A DNA stretch of 64,000 nucleotides from Diphasiastrum complanatum (GCA_029204225.1 CM055099.1:43648914-43712913); one strand, 5' to 3'. Shown: positions 13,933 through 25,893, numbered from the stretch's first letter. A program made the numbers and translations. Notes: generated by a model from the letters alone, not told the origin.

Positions 13933-15933
13933 TAACAAAACTCCTTATGAAATATGGCATGGACACAAGCCTAGCATCAGCCATTTAAAAATCCTTGGTT
14001 GTGTATGTTTTGTTCACATTTCTAATTTGCTTAGGAAGAAGCTAGATCATAGGACAAATAAATGTATTTTCATTGGCTATCCTAATGATCATAAAACTTA
14101 CAAAGTTTATGATCCATCCACCAATGTAGCATTTGTCTCTAGGGATGTAATCTTCCAAGAACACACATACTACGATTTTAAACAACCATCGATAAACGAT
14201 GCTATGTCATTTCAACCTATTTTACGTAGCATGGAATCTTCCAATGATAATGTTTTTTCTACAAAACCTACTGCTACAGCTACAGAAGCCGAGCAGCTGA
14301 CAATACCTGTCACTAGACCAGACCAAGCTAGCTCAATCAGATCTGAAGAAATTCAAGAAGAAACATCATCGCATCTTGGTCAACCTAGCGTCCGCAGATC
14401 CTCATGGACTCAGACAGTTCTCGAGAGGTATACATCTCAATCATTTTGGACTTCATCAGAAGAACCAAAGACCCTAGCTGAATCAATTAACTCCAAGGAT
14501 GCTGTGAAGTGGCAAGAAGCTATGGAAAGTGAGTATAACTCACTTTTGATGAATCAAACCTGGACATTGGTCGACTTCCCCACTCACAAGAGAGTTATTG
14601 ACAACGTGTAAGAAGAAGATCAACTCTGATGGTTCCATTGCAAAATGGAAAGCATGGTTGGTGGCTAAAGGATTCACTCAAGTCCAAAGAGTGGATTATC
14701 AAGAGATTTTTAATCCCATTATCAAGATGCAGTCAATCAAGACTCTGATTGCATTAGCAGCCGTGAAAGACCTTTATTTGCACCAGATGGATGTCAAGAC
14801 AATGTTTCTCAACATCAATATCGAAGAGGAGATGTATACCTTCCAACTGGAAGGATTTGAAGTCATAGGCCAAGAGCACAAAGTGTGCAAGCTGCACAAG
14901 GCAATCTATGGTCTGAAGCAGGCCACAAGAGCATGGTTTGATAGAATCAACTCTTATCTCATTCAATTGGGTTTTGCAAGCGATTCAGCTGACTGTAACG
15001 TTTATTCCAAACATATAGATGTCCATTCAGTTCATATAACTCTTTACGTAGATGATGCATTTATTTTGTCTAATGACACTTTCCTACTGCACACTACTAA
15101 GAGTGATCTGTCAAAAGCATTTGACATGACTGATCTAGGCATTGTCCATTCTTTGTTAGGAATTCACATTACTAGAAATAGACATCAAAAGAAAATCTAT
15201 CTAAGCTAGCAGACATATCTAAAAGACAGTTTAGAAAAATTTCATATGTCTGATTGCAAACCAATTGATACACCAATGGATCCAAGTATTGTATTGACTA
15301 AACTTTCTTGTGTTGAGACCGATAGTGAAGTACTCGACTTAGCAAAGTACACTTATCATTCACTAATCGGATCTTTGATGTATGTGATGCTATGTACTAG
15401 ACCAGATTTAGCATACATTGTTAGCATGTTAAGTTAATTCATGTCTAATCCTAGGATCTCTCATTGGAAAGCATTAAAGAGAGTGATGAGATATATTCAA
15501 GGAAGTTTAGATCACACTCTGTGTTATGATGGAAATGCTATCAATTCACTCGTCATGCGAGGCTACTCCGACTCTGATTGGGGAGGAACAATCTCCACTA
15601 GAAAATCTACTCTGAGTTCTGTTTCTATTTTGTGGAACTCAAGTAGAAATCAACCGCACTTTCTTCGACAGAGGCAGAGTACATCGCAGCATGTCAAGCT
15701 TCAAAAGAAAGCTATATAGATCAGGTTATTACTTCATGACCTACATCACACTCAGTTCAATGCTACCACCATTTTGTATGACAACTTGAGTTGTATCCTT
15801 CAATACCGTTCCACAACAGAAATGGTTGCAGACATCTTCGCCAAAACGCTTCCCAGAATCAAGCATCAGAAATTTTTCAGCATGCTGAACCTGACGAAGA
15901 TACCAAGACACCAATTGTGACCTTAAGGGAGAC
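13933..15933 (+). mobile_element. Ty1/Copia 3' half: integrase tail, RT, RNase H
   Basis: Starts inside integrase with KTPYEIWHGHKPSISHLKI and continues GCVCFVH...NKCIFIGYPNDHKTYKVYD (about 13935-14130). RT follows: AWLVAKGFTQVQ (about 14655), HQMDVKTMFLN (about 14780), YGLKQATRAWF (about 14910) and the catalytic LYVDDAFILS (about 15045). RNase H shows YSDSDWGGT at about 15565 and ADIFAKTLPRIKHQ at about 15832. A small deletion/frameshift at about 14605 (RVIDNV to KKKINSDG), TAG codons at about 15208 and 15435, and later frameshifts disable it. The 5' half (gag, protease, integrase core) is missing. It ends in a polypurine tract (AAGGGAGAC) directly before an LTR. Confidence 0.92.
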
Positions 15934-16103
15934 TGTTGAAATTAAGTCCACAATTGTCTCTTTGGTGATTACAATTTCTATTTTCAAGATTCTTCCTATA
16001 GGAATCATAAAGTTTTCTATTTTGTTATTATGCAAAATTACTTTCTTTATGTGTGCTGAATAATCCCAGGTGAAATACACAAGTTTTTGCAAGCATTTCA
16101 ACA
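15934..16103 (+). repeat. Short 3' LTR of the Copia element
   Basis: Begins TGTTGAAATT immediately after the polypurine tract AAGGGAGAC and ends CATTTCAACA. The first and last nine bases are perfect inverted repeats (TGTTGAAAT / ATTTCAACA), as expected of LTR ends. At about 170 bp it is short for Copia. No partner 5' LTR is present, so the far edge rests only on the inverted ends. Confidence 0.65.
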
Positions 16104-16269
16104 ACCTACAATTTCTACACAGAATCGAATCGAATCAACCGAATTATTTCAAAGTCGACTTCATTGACTTTCCAGCTAATCTACATCAAAGGGTATCCAT
16201 TTCCATCTAATTCTACATTCAAATGTCAAAGCATCATGAAGATCATCGAAGGCCTGATCATCTTCGACT

Positions 16270-16450
16270 TCTTTAACAAATCAAGTCATTCGACACCGAA
16301 GTCTCCGACTTCCTCAACTTGTTCAACAATCAGGTCATTCCACATCCAAAGTCTCCTGACTTCTTCGACAACTTCATTCATCAACTGAAGTGTCCGACTT
16401 CTTCCACATCCGAAGTGTCCGACTTCTTCGACAACTTCAAGAAAGTCACT
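16270..16450. repeat. Imperfect tandem repeats with TCCGACTTCTTC core
   Basis: Units containing CCGAAGT-TCCGACTTCTTC-ACAACTTC recur at about 16297, 16345, 16386 and 16410, with spacing close to 48 bp and then 24 bp. The block lies just beyond the Copia LTR edge. It could be part of a longer LTR if the edge called at 16103 is wrong. Confidence 0.6.
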
Positions 16451-17780
16451 ATTTCCCGACAACAACTTCTTGTTAACTATTTCAAAGAAATAAACTTTTT
16501 GTCGTCTTTTTCGCCTTTTCATTGCAGAGAAGTGCCCTTGTCTTTAAATTGCAAACATCTTGTATCTTCATTTTTAGTTTCCATGTGTCTTCATAATTAG
16601 TTCCGACAAGACCTTCCCAAAAACAATCCAAAAGAGGGTGTGTAGTCAATATAAAATTACTCTTGTTGGGCCTAATTTTCAGAATTGACAAAATTGAGTC
16701 AAGTACATAGATGTGAGACATGTTTCAAATCACTCTTTTTTGCTTTCTTGCATAATTGGCAAATTCAAGTGATAATACCAAATCACTTATCCAGAATTCA
16801 AGTGACCTCTTCTTCTTTTTTGAGACTTTCAGTTCTTGTGTCTTGGCATTTTAATTTGATGTAACTTTTTACTGTTTTTTTTCATGAGTAACATTAACAA
16901 TAAATATAACATAACATTAAAAAAGACCATCTATATCTATTGCCAGAAAGGTGTTACATGTCATTATACAACTTTTGATTGCTCCATTTAAATATTGTTA
17001 AGAATTTTTATTTATAACTTAGTGAATCTTTAACCCCAATGATACAGATACTACAGAGCCACAACCTTCCAAATTCTCCTCCAATGCTCATGAGACCAAG
17101 CACTCTATTGGCCTTTCTCCTAGTTCTTGACTTAGAAGTGGATCATTTAGCATTTTGTACATAAACCTCGAGTTTCTGCATGTCCCCTCAACAAGTTAAA
17201 GCTTCTCAAACCTAATCTCAAAATAAGAACCATATTTTTTGCCAACAGTACTTGTTAATGAAAAAGTCAGATCATGTTAAGATTTCATGACATTTGAGAA
17301 CTTTCCTAAAAATACTGCTCTAGTATTCTCTCAATGATATTCTGATCAAACAAGGAGTGCAGCTGTTTTCAAGAAAATAAGTCTTTGCTCCAGTTATATT
17401 AAGCAAGCCATTCTAATATTTTAAACTATCCTTTGAATATTTCTGCTTAGTCAGCCAATGTGATGAACTAGATAAACACGGTATGCTTTGTCCAAAAAAA
17501 TAGAACATGCCATGAGCTCCATCATCAATTTAGTACCAAGGTTAACAAAGCATTCTGGATATCAAGCGCCGAGAAGTAACGTTTTAAGAGTTCTAATGCT
17601 GAAACTCATCATAATTGGCCACAAATTTCCTTGCTACTGCCTATTTCAAAAAGTATTTTAAAAAATGACTCAACAACCCTTTTCTCAAACATTTTTTAAC
17701 GAAGTCAACATGGCCGTTTAGTTGACGGTTACAAATGCCATTTGTTAGTTCTGAAAAACCTTTTTTTTTTTTTTTTGCGT
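16451..17780. other. Non-coding AT-rich stretch
   Basis: No coding region or element recognised. A T-run of about 16 bases at 17760-17776 marks the right edge, which could be the tail of a minus-strand retroposed sequence, though no body is identifiable. Confidence 0.45.
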
Positions 17781-18365
17781 CCAGCAATTACCTTCCTGAA
17801 TGCAATCAAAAGTTCATTCCTCAGATTTGAGCTAGTGAGGAGGGGTCTAGATGTTGCACTACTAGTCTCCAGGCAATATCGACTGTATTATAAAAGACTT
17901 CAGGAAGATAAACCTGAGTAAGTCATTCATGATGAAGAAGGTGCTTTGTTTTTCTCTTTGATATATTCTACATGTTCCTTACAGCTATCTTGTACATTTA
18001 TTTTGCAATAAGATTTGGCATTTCACAAGGACATGAAAGCCATGTTTTGAGCAGTCTTTGTACTTGTTGCGCTCAGTTTCCTACCTATTGGAGACCTATT
18101 GGAGAACCATACCTCACTTGGTGGCTTCAACTGGTTCAAGAGTAAGGTCTGTCAATTGCATGAAGTTTAAACATAGCCACAGGATGAGATCAGCTAGGGT
18201 CTTGCTTCTCATTATAAGAACCTTGTTTATTCTGCTTGGCTTCCATTTGTTAGACAGGCAGACTTTGATGACTTTACCTTGAAGGCAGCGTTCACAGTTA
18301 CAAAAGCATACCATCTGGACAAGGAGATATATAAGTTAAGCATCTGAGACACTAAGAAGCTGTAC
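17780..18365 (+). pseudogene. Exon-like open segments of unknown origin
   Basis: Two plus-strand stretches read like normal protein. The first, at about 17790-17920, contains FELVRRGLDVALLVSRQYRL and ends at CCTGA followed by GTAAGT, a perfect plant donor consensus. The second, at about 18185-18345, contains LPFVRQADFDDFTLKAAF and AYHLDKEIYKLS. Stops separate them and no start or terminal exon is found. They could be exons of a captured or broken host gene, or part of the element whose frame and LTR follow. No family recognised. Confidence 0.25.
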
Positions 18366-18367
18366 CA

Positions 18368-19255
18368 ATGGATACAGGGATTGATTCGAGCATGGACCAG
18401 GGGGGAGCTCCAGATATAGCAGATCAACCGCCAACCATACCGGCAGTACAAGCATGTCCATTCTCATCAAGGAAAGGACCTCTATTCAGAAGGCCCATCA
18501 GCGTCGAGGACCAGATTCAGACCTTTTTAAAGCAACATCCGCATGAGTCCTAGCGTGGTGGATGGGTTTTGAAATTTAAGACCTCCGAGATCGAGGCCGA
18601 CAAAGAGTTGGAAAAAATACCTACACTGGGAGAGCAGCCGGCATGGAGAATCACGGTTTTTGAGAAAACTCCAGAATCAATTAGGAGTTACGTCGCCAGC
18701 CCTCGCTAGTTGCGGGTAGATCCCTATTACGTGCCAATGCCACGAAGAAATAAATGGAAAGATTTGGGGTTGGCTATGGACAAAATCACCATCCATACGT
18801 CCAATTGGCCAATCATCCATCAGCCTTGCAGCTGGGCCATTTCAGTGGACTTCCACTGTGCTTTACAAGCATATCAGACAGAGTATGTCCACTCTCCAGA
18901 TCCAACGGTGCGACAATCGACACTGTTTGCTAAAGATCTAACTCTGTTGACATCAGTGGCAACCAAATGGGACGATTGTCTCCCTCCTCTGGCATTTGAT
19001 CCAAATACGCCGATGGCCTCAGAGCAAATCAAAGATCAGCTACCGGTCGCTCGTCTCTACTTTCGTGCGGCTATGATGGGAGGCTCTTGGGAATCCCGCT
19101 TCACCTCATGGACAACCTCCAAGTGGATTGCCGGAGCCCACCGTTGTTTCCTGCCCCACAATTTGGATTTCAATATTGCATGCCTCGACTTTATGGAGAA
19201 GGTACAGTATCATTTAATCAAGATTCGGCGCGAAGCCAATAAAAGTCCCCAATAA
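18368..19255 (+). CDS. Unrecognised 296-codon frame upstream of a polypurine tract and LTR, two internal TAG
   Basis: One reading frame runs from an ATG (MDTGIDSSMDQGGAPDI) to TAA at 19253-19255. It is interrupted only by TAG codons at 18551-18553 and 18707-18709, with the frame kept throughout, so the two halves are one former protein. The N-terminal third is Pro/Ser/Asp-rich. The rest is globular and Trp-rich (SWAISVDFHCALQAYQ, SWESRFTSWTTSKWIAGAH) and ends in a basic helix (YHLIKIRREANKS). There is no zinc knuckle, DSG protease, YxDD RT, RNase H or integrase motif. It ends about 50 bp before a polypurine tract and LTR start (19306), which places it at the 3' end of an LTR retrotransposon, where some plant elements carry an extra ORF, or makes it the only ORF of a non-autonomous element. 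A gag of unfamiliar type cannot be excluded. Confidence 0.55.
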
Positions 19256-19305
19256 ATGCATATTGCAGGTGTCGTGGGACCGCCACCAGTTGTGGTGGGG
19301 GATAC

Positions 19306-20110
19306 TGTTGGAGGGTTTGCGGATCCCAAGGCAACCCTAACTCTAGTTAATAAGTGAGAGGGATTTGGCACCTTGCGTGTGTAAGTCCAACCCAATGATC
19401 ACATAGTTATTTGATTGATCAGTTAAAAGTTAATAAAAGGACTTTAGGCCTTTTTGCGGGACTTTTAATGTTGCAGGGCCTAAATGTCAAGTAAGTGAAT
19501 AAAGTTGGGTTACCCTCCAATTTTGATGGTTCCCACACGTTTTTAAATTTGAATAAAAAGAGAGGCAAGACTGGACCAATAGGGTTCAGAGGCCAGGGTC
19601 CTCCTCTCTACTATATAAAGGGATCAACTGAGTTGCTCCTAATGTTCTCTTTAGAAATGGATTGATGAATGTCCTTGCTCTTCCTCTCTTTTCCTCCATC
19701 TCTCATGCTTTCTTTGAATTTTGCTAATTGTTGGACTTGATCATTATTGGGATTGCTATTTTTTATGCTTATTGTGAGAGAGAAAGAGTAAGTTCCTCTC
19801 ATTGTTGGGGATCTAGGGTTAATGGAAGTAGGGTTAATAGATGTAGTGTTAATGCTTAGTGTTAATGGATGTTAGTGTTAGATCCTCCATTCATGTTGAA
19901 ATATGAACTATACTATCGCTCTCATGGGAACGAACCTACGCGTGACAACTAACTTCATCTCCTTGATGCTAGATTGATTAGATCTTGGGTTGAGGATAGG
20001 CAAGGAAAGAAACCCACTACATACTATTAACCAACTTCCATGAATGGATTCATACAAGTTTGTCCTAAGAAGTCTATGGGCACCATCCATTCACAGTGAA
20101 GGAACCAACA
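19306..20110 (+). repeat. LTR, about 805 bp, with TATA box
   Basis: Begins TGTTGG right after a purine-rich tract (GGTGGGGGATAC at 19294-19305) and ends CCAACA at 20105-20110, a perfect 6-bp terminal inverted repeat. A good TATA element (CTATATAAAGGG) lies at about 19610-19621, about 305 bp in. No second copy is present, so this is a 3' or orphan LTR and target-site duplications cannot be tested. Confidence 0.65.
19611..19622 (+). promoter_or_regulatory. TATA box of the LTR
   Basis: CTACTATATAAAGGG lies in the middle of the 19306-20110 LTR, as expected for the U3/R promoter of an LTR retrotransposon. Confidence 0.55.
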
Positions 20111-20689
20111 TATACTTAATTAAAAAATTATAAACTACTTAGAGCAGATGAGATTTCTTGCACATTGTAATTTTAAAATTTTTCCTTTTTGCACTAGGTC
20201 TTGTAAATCACTAAGCCATCAAGTGTTTGAGTTTAGATAACACACCTACTGTAGTTCACTATACTTATTCTCAAAAAACAATAATACATGTGAAAAATAA
20301 GATATTCAAACACATTTAATTCATTAATGATCTTTAGCCAAATTTGGTTGCACATTTAGTTTCATCTACAACATAGAATTTTTCATGTCCATGTCCTGAA
20401 TATAGGATTCAATATAGACCTAGACTTGGATACCCATCGGTACTTCAATAAATCAAGCTTATTAGTTATGCCACATCATACTGGATGTGACCCGCAAGTA
20501 ATCAATAATCTTGTGAGGCCCAGACATACTAATTGGAGTTAGTACAAGGTTTGGGACTGTATATGCATGTGTAGAGTATCACTAGCAATTCTATGAATAG
20601 AGGATCCATGCATAGAGACTCTATTCTAGATGAATCTATGTATAGGGGAGTTGGGACCTTGCATTACTATATGCACATGTGGTTCTAAC
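20111..20689. other. Non-coding stretch, probably the start of an LTR further on
   Basis: No reading frame or motif. Part of it must belong to the LTR that ends at 20903, but I cannot find its TG start. Confidence 0.4.
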
Positions 20690-20916
20690 CCTCATATAAG
20701 GAGGCCACACTCGCCCTACTACACCATCATTTGGTTGATTCATTGCCAGGATCTCTCTCTACTCTCATGCTTCCTATTCTTAGGCTTCGGGGTGAAGCTT
20801 CTGGAGATTGATTGGTTGCTTCTACTTGGTTGGGTGGTTTCTCCAATAGTGTGTTCTCTATTGTTTGTCTTGTAAGCAGAATCTTGAGGAGACGACTCTT
20901 ACATTGGTATCAGAGC
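20690..20916 (+). mobile_element. Copia 5' LTR end and primer binding site
   Basis: TGGTATCAGAGC at 20905-20916 is the initiator-Met tRNA primer binding site of plant Copia elements. The preceding bases end in CTCTTACA (20903), a normal LTR CA edge. A TATA-like CATATAAGGAGG lies at about 20692. No gag frame follows: the next 1.8 kb is non-coding and then meets a minus-strand Copia RT, so this 5' end is separated from its own coding region. Confidence 0.75.
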
Positions 20917-22689
20917 AAGGCTTACGAAGATTGGAGAACTCGGAGAAGTGCTACTTTTAGTCGAAATTTCGGTGTGGTTCAATTGAAATTCTCTTCCAGG
21001 TGTAGAGCAAGGTTGCAAGTGGGTGTACCATCCCGATTTCCATTTGCATGTTGCTATGATCCATTTCTATCGAAAATTTTTGGGGTTTTATGGAGAATTG
21101 TCCTAGAAAGCTAATTTGTGATGCTTTTTTGGAGCTTTTTATTGTGTAGTTCAAAATTTTATGTAGATTTGAAAATATTCAGCCAGTGTACTTTCATTTT
21201 AGGGATCATTAATGATGGAATTAATGATGCATGCCGGTTCTTTTCATGATTTACGGTTCTAGGCTATGTTTTGATCAAAATTGCTTGTTTTTTTCATGTT
21301 TTTTTGACTCAAAATTGATAGTAAGAACACAAATCCAGCAAGATCAGATCACTTAGATGGCTATAATTCTTTAAATTCGTTTGCATGTGCTAGAGAAAGA
21401 GTTGCATGTCATGAATTTTCACTTTATAGTGAAGAAAAAATCGAAAAATAGCCAAAAATCATCATTTTTGCTTCTTCTTTTTTTTTTCCCATAAAGTTGG
21501 ATAGTGGATGGCAATAAAACACCATGTAGAGCTTGTAAAGAGTTGAGCCAAAGTCTTTTGAAGCTTTCCCTCTAGTTAGAACCAAAAATTCCATGAATTG
21601 GACTTGTGAAAGTAAGCAAAGACCAAAAAATAGCTTATTTTTGTGGTTTTTGGGGGATGAATCAATCCCAATCCATAAGGAGACCATTCTGGAAATTTTT
21701 ATAGCATGATTAGCATTCCTTTTTACTTTCTCAGCAAGCTACCAAACCTGTAGATTGATGGTTGGTGGCTTATGCTCCATCTCCATCAAGTTTGAAGCTA
21801 TTTTGACTTCTAGAAACCAAGAAATCTTCGTTCTCAGTCTATACAGCTTCTTAGGAGCTGTATGAATTCTTCATGAAAGGCTAATAGACCATTTAAGACT
21901 GTTGGTATCATCACTTTTGGGCTTGGAGAGGTGTTTGCGTGATTTTTGATCATATGGCCTTGAGGAAGTGCGCCTTACTATAGAATTTCGAACACTCTGT
22001 TCTCACACGTGTGAAGCCGTAGGATGATGTGGCAAGCATCTCGGTCACTTGGTCTCCCTTCGTTCTATGCTTTCAAGCGCCCAACTTGGTGCATTGTAGC
22101 CAAACTTATGGCTGTTTGAAATTTTGACAATTTTGTGAGCAAAATTGGCCAAATCTGTAATTGTTCTGATTGCATGCTAGTTTTTTTTCTTCTAATTTGT
22201 GGTATTGTGTTTGCATGTTGATTCTCAGTGTGATTTTGACATGCATGAGGGATTTACAATCGATTTGAGTGGTTATACGCATGTGCTATGACGGTTGGGT
22301 TTCAATTAATGATATTGGCTGACAAATTTCATAAAATTGAAATTTACGTAAAAGATTTCGTAATGATTTTTGGTGACTGATGTAGTTTTGGTGACATTAG
22401 AAATCAAATAGTATTTTGATTTTTGATTTTCGATTGTTTTTTGAATTAACAATATTTTCGTCAGAATTTTTGAATTACGTAAATTGTGCCAAAAATCGAA
22501 TTTTTTCGATAAATAAAAAAATTGGTCATTTTTTCGTTATCTATGGAATGAGTTTAGAATTAGTGAATTGACTATAATGAATTTATCAGTCATATTTAGT
22601 CACAATTTTTTCTAAAATATTTTGCGATAGATAATATAATATTAACAGAAGGAACCACAATGAATTTGTCGACAGTAAATATTGTAATG
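20917..22689. other. Non-coding leader-like region
   Basis: No frame of note on either strand. The sequence is AT-rich with long T runs. It lies directly downstream of the primer binding site at 20905, where a leader would be, but is much longer than a usual Copia leader, so it is probably composite. Confidence 0.45.
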
Positions 22690-23120
22690 TCATTTTGACT
22701 TTTGGAGTACGGTACTCCTAGGTTAAAGTTAAAATTGAATTTTTTTTCCCTTTTATGTCGAATTTCATATTTGGTTGAAATTTGAAACTGGTTACTTGTT
22801 TGATATGTTTCTGATGGATACTGATTGTTAGAAATAGGTCAAGTGAACGTTTGTGCAAGCAGGAAAATATGAAATTTAAGAGTTATTGAAATCTTATTGG
22901 TAGAATTTCCATTCATGTAATTTCATATTCTGATGTTTTGATAGTTTTTGTTAATATTGACGGAGTCAGTCAATAAAAAAAAAAACAGTCCAATTTTATT
23001 GGGAAAATTGTAATTGATAGGAACTAATCAAAAGTAAAAAAAAACTGATTTCATTTCTTGGTTAAATCCTATGGTGAATTGTATGTAGATTAATATTGTT
23101 TTTCATACTAGTGGATGATT
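22690..23120 (+). repeat. Repeat present as an inverted copy at 12780-13250
   Basis: Colinear in reverse complement with 12780-13250 over at least six landmark words with similar spacing. It is non-coding and lies immediately before the decayed Copia RT at 23140-23935. Confidence 0.7.
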
Positions 23121-23139
23121 TTTGTATATTGGTGATTCA

Positions 23140-23935
23140 AGCCGAGATGTACCCCAATACTCTCTTGCCTAGCTTCCAATGCTCCACACTAGGATCATGC
23201 ATAAATGGAATTAATCTACCAACACAATAGCTAAGATCAGGTCTTGTGATGGTTAGATGACTGAACCAACTAGCTTCCTATAGAGAGTAATGTCCTCGAA
23301 GGATTTTTCATTACCTCTTATAGTGAGCTTTACATTTGACTCCATTGGTGTATCACAAGGTTTAGCATTTACCATATGAAATCTTTTTAGAATAGAATTA
23401 GCATACTTCTCATGACAAATGAAAGTAGATTGAGAAATTCTAATACCTCTATTCCCAAGATATAATGCAAAAGACCAAGATCATGCACATCAAACTCCTT
23501 TTTTAGTGCAATCTTGATATCATCAATATCTTGATTGTTGCCTCCACTCCAAATGATATCATCCACTGATCATACTCACTCATCTTGAAATTTTGAGAAA
23601 GTAAAAAAATGTTAAGCTTAGCATACGAACTCCTTGGTGCTTGCTTTAGTTCAAACAAACTCTTTTATAGAAAGCACATATGATTACGCTTGCCATGTGA
23701 AATGTAGCCCTCGGGTTGCTCCATAAACACCTCCCCCTCAAGATCACCATTCAAGAATGCATTTGTGATATCCAATTTCCATATATCCCATCCAAAAAGT
23801 GTTGCAAGAGATATGATGACCTAAACGCTTACCATCTTTGCCACATGTGCAAAGGTCTCATCATAGTCAATTAGATACTCTTGAGCATATCCTTGCTTTG
23901 TACTTATTGATTGATCCATTTTGGTTTTTCTTCAC
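23140..23935 (-). mobile_element. Decayed Ty1/Copia RT fragment
   Basis: The minus strand gives a broken RT. RLIDYDETFAHVAK is at about 23850, WKLDITNAFLNGDLEGEVF at about 23760, MEQPEGYISHGK at about 23700 and LFELKQAPRSSYAKL at about 23630. The RT/RNase H connection follows: TRPDLSYCVGRL and FMHDPSVEHWK at about 23180-23230. Many stops and frameshifts occur and the YVDD strand is not readable. It diverges more than the other Copia copies here and is a different family. Confidence 0.85.
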
Positions 23936-25605
23936 GTTTTAGCATGAAAAACTAAAAGTTAACTCAAAGGCTAAACTCATACATGCAACCGCAGTATTGG
24001 CCATTGTGTACCACTAGACTCTATCTTGTATAATCAAAACATTCTTGGTACACACCTCCATTCAACCTTTCTTATTGTTACTCTCCTAACAACGAATCCT
24101 GAGAATTGACTGCCTTTCTCTTCTTATTTTTGAAAATTAGACAAAAGTAGAATATGTTAAGGAAATAAAGAAAGGAAGATCAACTACTATTCTTGCCAAT
24201 CTTTTGTTAACAGTAAAGACACCTCAATGTTTTGCAAAAGAGCTGTAGAGGAAAATCTGATGCAAAAGACGAGCTGTTGAGGAAGAGCTTGTTGAAAAGA
24301 GTCGCTTTAGGTGCCCATGTGCATGCTACTTTTGAATGAGATAGCAAAGCCTGTGCATGTTAATTCTCAAAGGCTAGAATATGGAATTTGATATTTGAGA
24401 GAAAACCCAAAATAAAAAAACTTTAAAGAGAATAAAAAAAATTATATATATCATAAGTACAAAAGGAAACTAAGGAACAAATGAGATAAAATTATTGCTG
24501 CAAACAAAGCTACAGACTAAATACTTATCGAACCAAATCATAATTTGACCTCCCCATGATCAGGGCCTCATTGAGGTTCGAGCCTATGACAAAAGTCCTT
24601 TTGGGTCTTTCCCGGTTGAAAACAAATTAGAGCCCAAGCCACATTGGCAACTAGCTCTAAAAGGAAAAGCATCACCACCATAGCGAAAGATCATCATTCT
24701 CGCACCATCTTTTTCTATGAAAATCATCACCAAACCAGATTTCCAACTCTTCATAGGCAGGTTGGAAGATGCATGATCTTACAAAGGTGCGAGAAGGTGT
24801 AAGAGCTCACCATGACCTCCCTTCCCCAACGCTAGAGCAAACCAACACACAAATAGAGATGAGAAAAAAGACGAGACAAGACAAGAAGAGAAATGATGCA
24901 AAAGAGAAAGGCGAGGGAGGGAGAGAAAGCAAAGCCATCATCATCATGCACTACTTGCATGACAATGTCCAATCATGCACTATTATGCATTGTTTCCATG
25001 TCTTTGACAACAAATACATGATAGTTTAGCCCTCAGCCAAAGTCCAAGCCTTAAAAATTTTAGTCCGCCACCACATGATAGCCTTTAACGTTGACTTTCT
25101 TCTAGGCAACCTCAAGACATAGTATTGCCTTTGCAAGGCAAGGCCAAAAATGACTAAAGGATAAACTTTGAGTTTATCTAGAAGACAAATGATAAACGAT
25201 AGCTGAATACAAGTGATATTCCAAAAACATCATGGTGTAGAGATCATACAAGGGATGTGAAAATCATCGTTATCATCAAACAATGGACACGGTGCTATGT
25301 CATGATGTGCTCAAAGAGGTTGATGTGTTTTGAGGCATGACTCTTGTGGGCTTGATGGTGAGAAGTGTAGCTTTAGAACCCTAAGAAGCCACATCATTGT
25401 TTAGGGTTTTACAAAACACAATATTGTGACCAATCACTCTAGGTTGTGTATATTAGGGTGTATTATTTGATATGTCAAGGTGAAGTATACATAAGAATTC
25501 ATGATAGTACAAATGCTCATAAACAACACCACCTTAAAGCAGAATTAGGGTTTTCGAGTTAAAAATTTAGGGGGATAAACCCTACCGTTGAGGAGATGTA
25601 CGCTT
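23936..25605. other. Intergenic region upstream of TRM11
   Basis: No gene recognised. The frame at 24769-25029 is Lys/Glu-rich and lacks family features. The last 200-300 bp should contain the TRM11 promoter; AAACCCTA-type words occur near 25376 and 25577, but no clear TATA box is visible. Confidence 0.4.
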
Positions 25606-25643
<38 letters not shown>

Positions 25644-25644
25644 G
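25606..25644 (+). repeat. (GA)n tract in the TRM11 5' leader
   Basis: GA repeat with one CG interruption, ending about 41 bp before the TRM11 ATG. GA-rich 5' leaders are common in plants and can bind GAGA-binding BPC proteins; that role is inference. Confidence 0.9.
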
Positions 25645-25685
25645 GTCTCTGTGAGCGATCCGAAAGCTGGAAGGTGAGAGCGATC

Positions 25686-25893
25686 ATGTGGTATTTGTGT
25701 TATTTCCTGCACAGGCTGCTGGACTACCGGTTGCCCGAGGTGGAATCTCTAGCGAAGCTGTTTGGGTGTTTTGATGGGGAAGATGGGGCACATCATCTTC
25801 AGTGGAAGCAGCCTCCCCACCACCATCTTGACTCTCCTTTTTATTTTGTGTCTCTGCCATCCGAAGAAATTGCTCGGAGCATTGCTCATAGAA
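25686..25893 (+). CDS. TRM11: TRM11 exon 1
   Basis: Encodes residues 1-69 plus one base (A) of Ser70. It contains RLLDYRLPEVESLAKLFG, KQPPHHHLDSPFYFV and LPSEEIARSIAHR. The donor is AGAA followed by GTATGC. Reading on past the donor gives non-conserved sequence and a stop at 25935. Confidence 0.95.

Noticed and set aside
14754-14966. Minus-strand frame resembling one at 9729-9929
   Set aside because: It is the antisense shadow of Copia RT; the resemblance reflects the shared RT sequence.
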